Source: Lactiplantibacillus daowaiensis (GTDB taxonomy: Bacteria > Bacillota > Bacilli > Lactobacillales > Lactobacillaceae). Taken from it: a DNA stretch of 64,000 bases. How positions within the stretch are numbered: position 1 is the stretch's first letter; every line of letters starts with the position of its first letter. Under the pieces are notes generated by a model. That model saw only the letters and a list, made by a program, of their open reading frames with translations, was not told the DNA's origin and ran no database searches. This document shows positions 8,034-16,720 of this stretch, one piece after another. Position numbers and translations under genes: made by a program. The stretch covers positions 206,165-270,164 of the forward strand of contig NZ_BJDJ01000001.1 of the NCBI RefSeq assembly GCF_005405085.1, read 5' to 3'.

Positions 8034-8927
8034 ATGAATATTAAGGATTTGTACTATTTCCAACGCTTAATTAGTACACAAAGTTATACGCAAACGGCCG
8101 CCGATTTCCACGTCAGCCAACCGACCATTTTGCAAGCTATCAAGCGCTTGGAACGACATTTTCAGACGACACTCTTTTTTCGGCAAGCTAAGACCAAGGC
8201 TTTGGTCCTAACCCCCAGCGGGCAACAATTATTACTCGCCGCCAACGATATTATCGCTAACTGGCAACATGTTAACGAATCAATTGGGCATTTACGGCAA
8301 CATACGCTACGCCTCGGTATCGAACCATCCGTTGGCGAACGCTACCTACCAGCCTTAACCAAACCAATTGTCGAAAAAGACTTACTTAGCAGCATTCACA
8401 CCGTCGAAATGGGCGCCAATCAATTGGTCAAGCAAGTCTTAAACGGCCAGCTTGATCTCGCCGTTAGCTGTAACCTTGATCAAACCTTAGATGAACGCTT
8501 GGCAGTAACGCCACTGCGACCATTCACTTTTAAAATTCTTTGCAGTCCCGAACACGCCATCACCAAGTTGGAGCATCCGACCTTTAAAGATGCCCTCCAA
8601 CATCCATTTGTGATCTTAAATGCCACCTACTTAAACAAATTAGTTTTCCATCAGCTTGCTGAACAACTATCGATCGAACCGCAAGTGATGTTTGAATCCG
8701 ATAATAGTACGTTGATCAGCGGTCTCGTTAAAGAAAACTTGGCGCTTGGCTTTATCTCAGACATTGGGACGCCACCTGAAGATGGGTTAGTTGAAATTCC
8801 AATTACTGATGTCCAAGCCCCTAGCGTGCACATTAACTTAATTCGTCGGGCACACCAATTCCCAATTGGTTTGTTTAAACAAGTAATGGACATTGTTGAA
8901 GACACCTTTAAAGACGATACAATCTAA
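8034..8927 (+). CDS. LysR-type transcriptional regulator
   Basis: A 297-residue LTTR with a Shine-Dalgarno TGGAGG 10 bases before the ATG. The N-terminal winged helix reads QTAADFHVSQPTILQAIKRL (about residues 20-39), followed by a long linker helix and an effector domain. It stands alone: the gene upstream is another LysR across 880 non-coding bases, and a very strong terminator follows at once. No divergent partner is next to it, so its target cannot be named; autoregulation or control from within the upstream repeat-rich region is possible. Sequence similarity to the QuiR-like neighbour is limited to the family level. Confidence 0.8.
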   Translation: MNIKDLYYFQRLISTQSYTQTAADFHVSQPTILQAIKRLERHFQTTLFFRQAKTKALVLTPSGQQLLLAANDIIANWQHVNESIGHLRQHTLRLGIEPSVGERYLPALTKPIVEKDLLSSIHTVEMGANQLVKQVLNGQLDLAVSCNLDQTLDERLAVTPLRPFTFKILCSPEHAITKLEHPTFKDALQHPFVILNATYLNKLVFHQLAEQLSIEPQVMFESDNSTLISGLVKENLALGFISDIGTPPEDGLVEIPITDVQAPSVHINLIRRAHQFPIGLFKQVMDIVEDTFKDDTI

Positions 8928-8939
8928 ATAAATGATTTA

Positions 8940-8996
8940 CCCCCGCGAAAAAACCGCTACAATGGTAATTGTAGTTTTTCATTTCGCGGGGGTTTT
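8940..8996. terminator. Strong hairpin terminator overlapping the next gene's leader
   Basis: CCCCCGCGAAA (8940-8950) pairs with TTTCGCGGGGG (8982-8992), with an inner CTACAAT/ATTGTAG stem (8957-8963/8968-8974), then TTTT. The 3' arm ends in GGGGG, 9 bases before the ATG of the downstream secreted protein gene. Confidence 0.75.
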
Positions 8997-9001
8997 ATTG
9001 T

Positions 9002-10438
9002 ATGCAAATCAAATCAATTGGACTACTACTTGGTAGTCTTTTAGTGATCAGTGGCGGTGCACGGCCTTTGGCGGGGCAAGCGGCCACCACTTATCATGTC
9101 AATAAATTAAAAGTTACGAAACATCAACACTACTATGTCCCAACCAGTCATTTTCAGCAGTATAGCTGGTATCTTGGCTTACATGGCAAGCATGCGACTT
9201 TAAAGCACGCTAGTCGTCTGACCAAAACAACACGAACCACCTATACGAGCTATAAACGGATCCAACTAAAACACGGTAAAACAACTGTCACGTTGCTCGG
9301 TGTCCGGCCTAATAATCGTGGTCAAGTCGTTTGGATCAACCAACATTATCTTCATGCTGGTGCTAATCCCAACCGTATTCGCGCGACAAAAACGGCCAAA
9401 GGGCACTACCAGCAACATGGAGATGCCCTAGATTGGTACAATCCGAAGCAGTTCAAAACACTACGTAACGCAGATTACTATGTCACGACGTATCCGTTTG
9501 CCCGTAGTAGTGCGTATCAAGCATCAAAGTATCAAAAGACACCGACCACGATTAAGGCCGTCGCTGGTAGTCATCTAGCTAACTTCAAGACCCAAGTCTA
9601 TCTGCCAATCACCATGCACACGACTGGGGACTTCAGTAATCCTCAAAGTGTCGTGATGACCCCACATGGACAAGGCATGTACATCATGCAAACTACGCAC
9701 AGTTATTCAACGACTGGCCGCGTTGTTTACTATGATTTGGCTGGGCTAAAGCAATATGGCATCACCAGCACGCACATGGACCGCCTGCGACGTGCGAGTC
9801 ACGACCGCGCCGTCAATAAGCTAACTGCCACTGACCAAGCGATTTTAAGTCATGTTAAAGTCGGCCCGCAATTTACGACCGGGCACGGACAATCCTTAGC
9901 TTATAATCCCCACAACCATCAACTCTGGTTCATTGGGCACGGCGGCAAACACGCTAATTTACAACGGTTATCAAAGACAACGCTCAAACCCATTAAAAAA
10001 ATCAGTTTTCACTTGAACGCTAAAACTAGCATGGGCAGTGTTTTAACGTTTGACAGTCACGGCACCGCTTACTTCTACAGTGCCGCACCGAAAGTCGGCA
10101 GTGCCCCTAAAGGGTCGGTCAAACTATTTGCAGGTAAAATCGGCAAAACGACCGTCCGCTTTCATCTCGTCATGCAAGGGCTCCGTTATAGCCCAGGAAC
10201 GATTGCCCAAACGATGAGTTACAATGCACATCGTAACCGGCTTTATTTGGTATCTAACGGTAGTATTATCTCATTACCAGTTAGTCACCTCGGGCACCTC
10301 AAACGCAGCGCTATTGAGTCGACAATGTTTCAAACGACCCGTGAGTTTGAAGGGTTAAGTTTCACCTCAACGGGTGGCGCTTATCTACTGGTCAATCGTG
10401 GTGCCGAAGTCTTAAAAGCCACCACTAATCAGTTCTAA
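9002..10438 (+). CDS. Secreted protein of unknown function
   Basis: A 478-residue exported protein. The signal peptide covers about residues 1-27 (hydrophobic core LLLGSLLVISGGA, likely cleavage after GQA). The mature part begins with a Lys/His/Tyr-rich region (about 30-130) that resembles small SH3-like wall-binding modules of lactobacilli, then a larger domain with repeated patterns such as GDFSNPQSVVMTPHG, SLAYNPHNHQLWFIGHGGKH and MSYNAHRNRLYLVSNG, suggestive of beta-propeller blades. No catalytic motif, LPXTG signal or transmembrane anchor is visible. The only ribosome-binding candidate is GGGGG inside the preceding hairpin. It is monocistronic with its own downstream terminator. A bacterial surface or carbohydrate-binding role is only a guess. 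Confidence 0.7.
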   Translation: MQIKSIGLLLGSLLVISGGARPLAGQAATTYHVNKLKVTKHQHYYVPTSHFQQYSWYLGLHGKHATLKHASRLTKTTRTTYTSYKRIQLKHGKTTVTLLGVRPNNRGQVVWINQHYLHAGANPNRIRATKTAKGHYQQHGDALDWYNPKQFKTLRNADYYVTTYPFARSSAYQASKYQKTPTTIKAVAGSHLANFKTQVYLPITMHTTGDFSNPQSVVMTPHGQGMYIMQTTHSYSTTGRVVYYDLAGLKQYGITSTHMDRLRRASHDRAVNKLTATDQAILSHVKVGPQFTTGHGQSLAYNPHNHQLWFIGHGGKHANLQRLSKTTLKPIKKISFHLNAKTSMGSVLTFDSHGTAYFYSAAPKVGSAPKGSVKLFAGKIGKTTVRFHLVMQGLRYSPGTIAQTMSYNAHRNRLYLVSNGSIISLPVSHLGHLKRSAIESTMFQTTREFEGLSFTSTGGAYLLVNRGAEVLKATTNQF

Positions 10439-10463
10439 ACGAACCGTTTTTTTAAAGCAACCT

Positions 10464-10506
10464 AAAAAAATCAGTTTGAACGTTATGACGTTCAAACTGA
10501 TTTTTA
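10464..10506. terminator. Bidirectional intrinsic terminator
   Basis: AAAAATCAGTTTGAACG pairs with CGTTCAAACTGATTTTT (10489-10505) around a six-base loop. It serves both the secreted protein gene and the convergent flavoprotein gene. Confidence 0.85.
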
Positions 10507-10510
10507 TTTT

Positions 10511-11986
10511 TTAAGGCATCACTGTCGTAGCAGTCACATACTGTTGCACCTGTTGGGCAGCATTGCGACCGGAATAAATCGTAAAGCCTGATTCAGTCCC
10601 CGGTAAGTTGACCCCATACGTATCGCCAGTCAATACCCCCGCGGCATCGTTACCAGCGGCATACAGGCCTGGAATCGGCTGACCAGTTGGCGTTAAAACG
10701 CGATTTTGTGGATCGATTTGTAAGCCGCCCATCGTGCAAAAAGCTGAATTGCCCAGTTCAATCGCATAATATGGCCCTTGGTCAACTGGCAACATAAAGG
10801 TGGCCGGTTTACCAAAGTCAGCATCGACACCAGCTTGCGCATCAGTATTATAAGCCGCAACAGTAGCTGGTAAGTCAGGCAAGCCCAACTGATCAGCTAA
10901 AGCATCAATCGTATCCGCCTTAGTGATGAAAGCGGCAGATTGCGTCAAAGCCGTTTGAATCTCATCCATTAAGTCAGGGAGCTTGTCATCTGGATAGCTC
11001 CAAGTCCCCATTTCTTTTAGCAAGTGTTGTTGTAACGTCGCGATATTATTTTGTGACAAGATACTATAAACCTTAGCTTGGGTCGACAACGCATTCCCCG
11101 CTTCGGCGAAATTTTGTAACGCCGCAAATTCATTGACGAATCGTTGACCAGTCTGGTTGACCCATAACAAGGCTTGCTGTGAGGCCGCCCCGTTTAGTTG
11201 GGTCTGCCAATTCAAATAGGCCGGTTTCGTTTGGTCATTGATCTGGCCACCAAAGAGTTGGGCCGTGCCCATCCGATACCGACGCGCCCCTACTTGCCAA
11301 GCCAGTTTCAAGCCATCACCCGTATTCTTACCCGAGTTAACTGGAATTAACCGATCGGCATAATTCGTATAGGTTTGCATGAGTTCGGGATCATTCAAAT
11401 ATCCACCGGTCGCTAAGATCACTGCTTTGGCGGTGATCGTCACCGCTTGCTTGGTAACAAAATCCGTTGCTTTAACCCCAGTGATCCGTTGTTGATCATC
11501 CGTAATTAACTGGTCAACCGTGATTGAAGTCACCACTTCGGCACCAGCTGCTTGCGCCTTAGGTTCCAAGGTGCCATGAATCAGTTGAGCGCCGCGACCC
11601 GTATATAGATGCATCGTATGCATGCCGTCACCGACGGGTAAGATGCCATCGAACTGCACACCTAAAGACTGTAGCCAGTCAATATTAGCTGGACTTTGCC
11701 GAATATAATTGCGCCAAATCCGACTATCCGCTTCATAATGCGAATATGATAAGGCCGCCTGTAAGACTGCTTGTGGGTCTAACTTCTCACCGGCCGCTTG
11801 TTGCAGCTTAGAATTAACGGCCAAACCGCCATCCATATAGTTACCACTACCACCAGTCGTGCGCCCTTTTTCTAAGACTAAGGTCGTCAACCCCCGACTC
11901 GCCGCTTCTAAGGCAGCGACAAATCCTGAAGCGCCGGCGCCGACAATCACAACATCATAGTTTGTTTGCTTTGGTAATCCCATCAT
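10511..11986 (-). CDS. FAD-dependent oxidoreductase, fumarate reductase/ketosteroid dehydrogenase-like
   Basis: A 491-residue FAD_binding_2 protein. The dinucleotide motif GAGASG is at residues 16-21 and Glu39 closes the first beta-alpha-beta unit; a second FAD segment lies at the C-terminus (PGLYAAGNDAAG, then GVNLPGTESGFTIYSGRNAA). It lacks the covalent FMN domain of the flavoprotein at 55121-56971 and has no signal peptide, so it is cytoplasmic. The family reduces or dehydrogenates activated double bonds (fumarate, urocanate, cinnamates, 3-oxosteroids); the substrate cannot be told here. The AraC-type gene lies 10 bases upstream on the same strand and probably controls it. Two ATG codons lie in tandem after AAAGGGG; the first is reported. 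Confidence 0.8.
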   Translation of the reverse strand: MMGLPKQTNYDVVIVGAGASGFVAALEAASRGLTTLVLEKGRTTGGSGNYMDGGLAVNSKLQQAAGEKLDPQAVLQAALSYSHYEADSRIWRNYIRQSPANIDWLQSLGVQFDGILPVGDGMHTMHLYTGRGAQLIHGTLEPKAQAAGAEVVTSITVDQLITDDQQRITGVKATDFVTKQAVTITAKAVILATGGYLNDPELMQTYTNYADRLIPVNSGKNTGDGLKLAWQVGARRYRMGTAQLFGGQINDQTKPAYLNWQTQLNGAASQQALLWVNQTGQRFVNEFAALQNFAEAGNALSTQAKVYSILSQNNIATLQQHLLKEMGTWSYPDDKLPDLMDEIQTALTQSAAFITKADTIDALADQLGLPDLPATVAAYNTDAQAGVDADFGKPATFMLPVDQGPYYAIELGNSAFCTMGGLQIDPQNRVLTPTGQPIPGLYAAGNDAAGVLTGDTYGVNLPGTESGFTIYSGRNAAQQVQQYVTATTVMP

Positions 11987-11996
11987 AAAGACCCCT

Positions 11997-12863
11997 TTAC
12001 CTTGATTTTAATTGGGCGCGATACGCGGTTGGCGTTAAACGCGTCTGTTGTTTAAAGTGCTGATTGAAGTTAGCGGTATTTTGATACCCGACTTGCTGAC
12101 TAATCTGCGCGACAGTTTGATCGGTCAATGCCAACTGGCGTTTACCTGCCTCGATGCGCATTTGAATCAGCTTTTGTGAAAATGATTGCTTAAAAATCGT
12201 CTTAAATAAACGTGAGAAATAATTCGGTTGATAGCCAAAATAAGTGGCAACATTTTGTAAAGTTGCCGTCGCCAGATGCGCCGCTAAATAGGTCATAATA
12301 CTGCCACCTTGCGTTGCTTGATTCGTATACCGGATTTGGGTCCGTTGTGGAAAATGCGAATCTGTTAACGACCCCGCATCAAAGTGTTGGCGCAATAGCT
12401 CCGTTAGTAACAGCATTGTGACAGCTTGGCGTTGATACGTGACCATGCGATCATCAATCGGCAACGCTTCTAAGCGTGCCAGTTGATCACAATAGCCTTG
12501 GCAAACCATTGATGTTAACTGGCGAAACACCACATAAGCACTTTGTGGCGGTTGACTGGCTAATAAGTCTCTAAATAATGGATTATCACCAGCAATTCCA
12601 ATCGGTGCCGTTACCCGCAAGTCGACCGTTTCGTCAAATAGTCGTACCACCGCCGTTTGACCAGGTCGTACTGGGTCCACGGTAACGGTCTTGATTGTGC
12701 GCACAATCACTAATTCACTTGGCTTTAGCACGATGGCTTGTTGATCCAGCTTGACGACGGCTTGTTGCTGACAATCAATAATCAATAAATGCGGTTGCTG
12801 CGTGGTCGCTAAAGTCGCTGCTATCGGTAAATCTTGTAATTGTTTGGTTCGAACCGTCTTCAC
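11997..12863 (-). CDS. AraC-family regulator
   Basis: A 288-residue protein. The C-terminal ~100 residues carry two helix-turn-helix motifs: TLQNVATYFGYQPNYFSRLF (about 193-212) and TVAQISQQVGYQNTANFNQH (about 244-263), followed by LTPTAYR. The N-terminal part is a cupin-like sensor of about 100 residues and a middle helical region. It is the first gene of a two-gene transcript with the FAD oxidoreductase 10 bases downstream, so it likely senses that enzyme's substrate. A cre-like site lies about 55 bases upstream of the ATG. Confidence 0.82.
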   Translation of the reverse strand: MKTVRTKQLQDLPIAATLATTQQPHLLIIDCQQQAVVKLDQQAIVLKPSELVIVRTIKTVTVDPVRPGQTAVVRLFDETVDLRVTAPIGIAGDNPLFRDLLASQPPQSAYVVFRQLTSMVCQGYCDQLARLEALPIDDRMVTYQRQAVTMLLLTELLRQHFDAGSLTDSHFPQRTQIRYTNQATQGGSIMTYLAAHLATATLQNVATYFGYQPNYFSRLFKTIFKQSFSQKLIQMRIEAGKRQLALTDQTVAQISQQVGYQNTANFNQHFKQQTRLTPTAYRAQLKSR

Positions 12864-12918
12864 CCTCAGCCACCTCCACTTGCAACCATGTTAACTACTG
12901 AACACTTTGGATTATAGT

Positions 12919-12934
12919 ATGAAAGCGCTGTTAC
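12919..12934 (-). promoter_or_regulatory. Imperfect cre site upstream of the AraC gene
   Basis: On the minus strand TAACAGCGCTTTCA matches the cre consensus TGWAANCGNTNWCA at 12 of 14 positions. It lies 56-71 bases before the AraC ATG. Confidence 0.4.
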
Positions 12935-13012
12935 GAACACCCCTGTAAATAACTATTTTTATTGCCATAAGTATCTTTTACAACCGGTTAAACACTAAAA
13001 ATCCCAAACGAC

Positions 13013-13048
13013 AAATAAAGCCTCCGTAAGTATACGGAGACCTTATTT
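13013..13048 (-). terminator. Terminator of the oligo-1,6-glucosidase gene
   Basis: AAATAAAGCCTCCGTA pairs with TACGGAGACCTTATTT around a four-base loop, 41 bases beyond the stop codon at 13089. There is no neighbouring gene on the plus strand to use it. Confidence 0.6.
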
Positions 13049-13088
13049 GCATCTTATCAATCGCATTTATTCAATTTAGAAACGACCA

Positions 13089-14765
13089 TTAAAATTGATA
13101 AATCTTGGCTTCATACGGGCGTAAAGCGGCCCCTTGATCATCGGCATAGTTGCCTAACAACAGTTTTGCGGTCGCTGGTAACTGGTCATAATCCCGGATT
13201 TGATCCGTCGCGGTAAAGTTACAGATAACTAATAACTGATCAGTATCACTTGTCCGCAAATAGGCGTAAACCGAAGCGTCGTTAGCATCTAACAATTGAT
13301 ACGTCCCGGTCGTCATCACTGGTAACGTATGGCGTAACTTGATTAAGTGTTGATAATAGCTAAAGATCGACGCGTCACTCGCTAACGTTTGTTGCGCGTT
13401 GATCTTTGGATAATTAGCATTCACTTGTAGCCATGGTTTCGCCGTTGAAAAGCCTGCATTGAGACTCGCATCCCATTGCATCGGTGTTCGGGCATTATCC
13501 CGCGACATATGGGCCAAATACGCCAGCATCTGCGTTGCCGAGACCCGATGTTCTTCATCCACAAGATGATGATACGCATTCAGGGACTCCAAGTCTTGAT
13601 AGTCACTGAGCTTGGTAAAGTGCGCATTTGTCATGCCTAATTCTTCCCCTTCATAAATATAAGGGGTCCCTTGTAATCCGTGTAACATCGTTGCTAACAT
13701 CTTGGCTGCCACGACCCGATCCTTAGGCTCATCGCTACCAAACCGAGACACGATCCGTGGTTGGTCATGATTATTCCAATACAGACTGTTCCAAGCCGTA
13801 CCTTGTAAGCCAGTTTGCCACTTGCTCAAACTCTGTTTTAAATCAACAAGATCGACTGGTTGATCATTCCACTTACCAAGTTCAGGCGCCGGATTGCCAT
13901 CGAGATTCATGTGTTCAAATTCAAACACCATATTGAGTTCATTGGTCGTTAGTCCTGCCGATTGTTGTGCATCTTTGATCGTAGCCGACGGCGTTTCACC
14001 GACGGTCATCAAGTCATGTCCCGCTAAAACTTTGGCATGCATTTCTTGTAAGAACTCACTTAAGCGATGCCCATTGGCAATGATTGGGCCAATGTCAGCA
14101 TAGGGTTCGCCCGGATTAGGCTGGCCATCGACAAACTTCGTGGGTTTTGAAATCAAATTGATCACATCTAATCGGAAGCCATCCACGCCTTTATCGACCC
14201 AAAAATTCATCATGTCATAGACCGCTTGCCGTAATTTCGGATTCTCCCAATTCAAATCGGGTTGCTCTACCGCAAACGCGTGCAAGTAATATTGCCCACG
14301 TGCCGGGACATACGTCCAAGCTGAACCGCTGAAAAATGACCCCCAATTCGTTGGCGCATGCCCATCGACTGGATCACGCCAGATATAGTAGTCTGAGTAA
14401 GGATTATCTTGACTCTTAGCACTTTCAATAAACCATTTATTCTGATCTGATGAATGATTAACAACAATATCCATCATGATCTTTAAGCCCCGTTGGTGCG
14501 CTTGGGCTAACAGTTGATCAAAGTCAGCCATTGTCCCAAATTCAGGATTAATATCGTAATAATCGCTAATGTCATAGCCATTATCCACGCCCGGTGACCG
14601 GTAAATCGGATTTAGCCAAATCACATCGGCGCCGAGTTTTTTAATATAATCGAGCCGACTCGTAATGCCAGGTAAATCCCCAATCCCATCACCATTTGAA
14701 TCCTGAAATGACCGCGGATAAACTTGATACACAACGGCTTGTTGCCACCATTTAGTTGTTGCCAC
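13089..14765 (-). CDS. Oligo-1,6-glucosidase/alpha-glucosidase, GH13
   Basis: A 558-residue cytoplasmic GH13 enzyme of the oligo-1,6-glucosidase type. I chose the GTG at 14765, 10 bases after GGGGAG; a GTG nine bases earlier lies too near that site. The four GH13 regions are seen: DIVVNH (99-104), GFRLDVINL with nucleophile Asp200, VGETPSA with acid/base Glu257, and NNHDQPR with Asp334. DVINL in region II is typical of enzymes acting on alpha-1,6 links. It would hydrolyse isomaltose, panose or short alpha-glucosides. It stands alone near the sucrose genes, as the agl gene does in L. plantarum, and has both a cre site and a palindromic LacI-type operator upstream. Confidence 0.9.
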   Translation of the reverse strand: MATTKWWQQAVVYQVYPRSFQDSNGDGIGDLPGITSRLDYIKKLGADVIWLNPIYRSPGVDNGYDISDYYDINPEFGTMADFDQLLAQAHQRGLKIMMDIVVNHSSDQNKWFIESAKSQDNPYSDYYIWRDPVDGHAPTNWGSFFSGSAWTYVPARGQYYLHAFAVEQPDLNWENPKLRQAVYDMMNFWVDKGVDGFRLDVINLISKPTKFVDGQPNPGEPYADIGPIIANGHRLSEFLQEMHAKVLAGHDLMTVGETPSATIKDAQQSAGLTTNELNMVFEFEHMNLDGNPAPELGKWNDQPVDLVDLKQSLSKWQTGLQGTAWNSLYWNNHDQPRIVSRFGSDEPKDRVVAAKMLATMLHGLQGTPYIYEGEELGMTNAHFTKLSDYQDLESLNAYHHLVDEEHRVSATQMLAYLAHMSRDNARTPMQWDASLNAGFSTAKPWLQVNANYPKINAQQTLASDASIFSYYQHLIKLRHTLPVMTTGTYQLLDANDASVYAYLRTSDTDQLLVICNFTATDQIRDYDQLPATAKLLLGNYADDQGAALRPYEAKIYQF

Positions 14766-14787
14766 TAAGATCACGCTCCCCTTTGAT

Positions 14788-14801
14788 TGTTTACGCTTAC
14801 A
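14788..14801 (-). promoter_or_regulatory. cre site in the glucosidase leader
   Basis: On the minus strand TGTAAGCGTAAACA matches the CcpA consensus TGWAANCGNTNWCA at 13 of 14 positions, 23 bases upstream of the GTG start. It predicts glucose repression. Confidence 0.65.
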
Positions 14802-14850
14802 TCAGTTCTATTTTAGCATGCAAGCTTGGGCAGTGACTGGATAGATGACA

Positions 14851-14864
14851 TGTTACCGGTAACG
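14851..14864. promoter_or_regulatory. LacI-type operator, GTTACCGGTAAC class
   Basis: TGTTACCGGTAACG contains a perfect 12-bp palindrome (14852-14863). The same palindrome recurs at 32450-32463 and, with one half changed, at 29186-29199, always ahead of alpha-glucoside genes, so it is probably bound by a local LacI-family protein. Confidence 0.6.
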
Positions 14865-14885
14865 ATATTTTACCCCTGCACCCGC

Positions 14886-14914
14886 TTGACGTTGTCATCA
14901 GGACATGCTATCAT
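14886..14914 (+). promoter_or_regulatory. Promoter of the T-box/NhaC transcript
   Basis: TTGACG (14886-14891), 17 bases, TATCAT (14909-14914), preceded by an extended -10 TGC. The predicted start near 14921 is just upstream of the T-box Stem I. Confidence 0.65.
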
Positions 14915-14939
14915 CACACATAACTTAATTAACGAACGA

Positions 14940-15175
14940 TAATTCCACTCCCAAGTAACATCTTAGCTGTGCGTCAGGAAGTCGGTGGTTGCTGCGAACC
15001 GATCAGGCTAATGATGATGAAATACGGTGGAACACGTCCGGGTACGCCCGGCGGCTAATAACTAGAACCGTTACCTTCTAGTGAGCGGAACTTGCTTTGG
15101 CAAGTTCAAGCTGGGTGGTACCACGGTCTAATCAATCGTCCCTGTTGTCTTTTTGACAGCGGGGACGATTTTTTA
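14940..15175 (+). promoter_or_regulatory. T-box leader, tyrosine specifier (UAC)
   Basis: The hallmark T-box GGGTGGTACCACG is at 15113-15125. Stem I base TTCCAC (14943-14948) pairs with GTGGAA (15027-15032); the next helix uses CATC (14959-14962) and GATG (15016-15019). The loop between them reads AAATACG on the 3' side, placing TAC (15023-15025, Tyr) in the specifier position; AAGTAA lies opposite. A GC hairpin (CCGGG/CCCGG, 15038-15050) follows, then the terminator AATCGTCCC (15134-15142) with GGGGACGATT (15161-15170) and six T. Uncharged tRNA-Tyr should stabilise the antiterminator and switch on the NhaC-type gene 28 bases downstream. Confidence 0.88.
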
Positions 15176-15202
15176 GTTACATAAAAGAACTTGGAGGAAT
15201 TG

Positions 15203-16612
15203 ATGATGAAAAAACAAAAAACGTGGCAACCGGTGAGTTTGACGGAAGCCTTAATTGTCTTATTATGTATGCTCGCAATTATGGGATTGGGGGTCATCAA
15301 GTTTGGCCTATCCCCACAAACGCCCGTTATGTTAGTGATTGCCTTAGTCATCTTATGGGCCCGTGTTCGCGGTGCTGATTGGGATCACATTCATGGTGGC
15401 ATTATTGATGGTATCAAAACTGGGATCATTCCCATCTTTATTTTCTTGTTAATTGGGGCCTTAATCAGTGTCTGGATTGCTGCTGGGATTATCCCGTCAA
15501 TGATGGTCTTTGGGTTTCATTTAATTTCTGCACAGTGGTTCGTGCCTTCTGTTTTCTTAGTTTGTGCCATTATTGGGACATCAATTGGGAGTGCCTTTAC
15601 GATTATCTCAACGATTGGGATTGCGCTGTTCGGGATTGGAACCACCATGGGCATCAACCCCGCCTTGATTGCTGGGGCCATTATTTCCGGCGCCATCTTT
15701 GGCGATAAGACGTCACCATTATCTGACTCCACTAATTTAGCTTCCGCTATTGCCGAAAGTGATTTATTCAGTCATATCCGTAACTTAATGTGGTCGACAA
15801 TTCCGGCCTTTGTCGTCTCATTAATTTTATACACGATCCTCGGTACCGGCGCCGCCACTGAAAATAATCTCGGCAAAATCAATACAACCTTAGCCGTCTT
15901 AAACCAACACTTTACGATTACTTGGTGGGCCGCCTTACCCTTAATTTTGATGTTGGTCTGCGCCATCCGAAAAGTTCCAGCGATTGCCACATTACTGATG
16001 AACATCGGCTTAGCAATCGTCATGATCTTTATCGAACAGCCACACACCGCATTGAGTCAGATCGCCACTTGGATCGAAACTGGCTTCGTGGCTAAAACAG
16101 GTAACGCCGGCGTCGATCAATTACTCTCACGAGGTGGCATCAGCGCCATGATGGGCACCGTTTCCTTGATTTTATTGACGTTATCACTAGGTGGCCTGCT
16201 CATGAAGTTTAACTTGATTCAAACCGCAATGGTGCCACTAGCCAAACGCCTAAATGGAACTGGGGCAACTGTCACGGCAGCGATTTTAGCCGGTATCGGC
16301 GTCAATATCTTCGTTGGGGAACAATACTTATCTGTTATCCTCCCAGGGAAAGCCTTCAAAACGACCTTCAACGACCGTGGTTTAGCTAACTTGGCTTTAA
16401 GCCGGGTCTTAGAAGATGGTGGGACCGTCATCAATTACTTGATTCCTTGGGGCGTTGCGGGGGCCTTTGCCGCCAATACGTTGGGTGTTTCTACTTTAGC
16501 CTACTTACCATTTTGTTTCTTCAGTTTACTATCACCAATTTTCTCAATCATTAGTGGTTTCACCGGTTGGGGCTTGAAACGTCAAGCACCAAGTGCTGTG
16601 AAAGCCCGCTAA
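15203..16612 (+). CDS. NhaC-family antiporter, probable tyrosine transporter
   Basis: A 469-residue membrane protein with about 11-12 helices and the NhaC signature around GAIFGDKTSPLSDSTNLAS (about residues 172-190). Two tandem ATG codons (15203, 15206) follow GGAGGAATTG; the first is reported. NhaC proteins are classed as Na+/H+ antiporters, but members under Tyr-specific T-boxes in lactobacilli have been predicted to move tyrosine. Here the tyrosine T-box directly upstream supports amino-acid import, or exchange with an amine or cation, rather than pH homeostasis. It is a single-gene transcript. No obvious intrinsic terminator is seen before the next gene. Confidence 0.82.
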   Translation: MMKKQKTWQPVSLTEALIVLLCMLAIMGLGVIKFGLSPQTPVMLVIALVILWARVRGADWDHIHGGIIDGIKTGIIPIFIFLLIGALISVWIAAGIIPSMMVFGFHLISAQWFVPSVFLVCAIIGTSIGSAFTIISTIGIALFGIGTTMGINPALIAGAIISGAIFGDKTSPLSDSTNLASAIAESDLFSHIRNLMWSTIPAFVVSLILYTILGTGAATENNLGKINTTLAVLNQHFTITWWAALPLILMLVCAIRKVPAIATLLMNIGLAIVMIFIEQPHTALSQIATWIETGFVAKTGNAGVDQLLSRGGISAMMGTVSLILLTLSLGGLLMKFNLIQTAMVPLAKRLNGTGATVTAAILAGIGVNIFVGEQYLSVILPGKAFKTTFNDRGLANLALSRVLEDGGTVINYLIPWGVAGAFAANTLGVSTLAYLPFCFFSLLSPIFSIISGFTGWGLKRQAPSAVKAR

Positions 16613-16720
16613 GTCGCTGAACGAACAAATCCGGCGAATGAGTGGTTCTGGCTTGTGATTTATCGGTGCTCCCCGCTACAATTAACTTAAATGATGCTGT
16701 TGGCGTCTTAGGGAGGGGTT

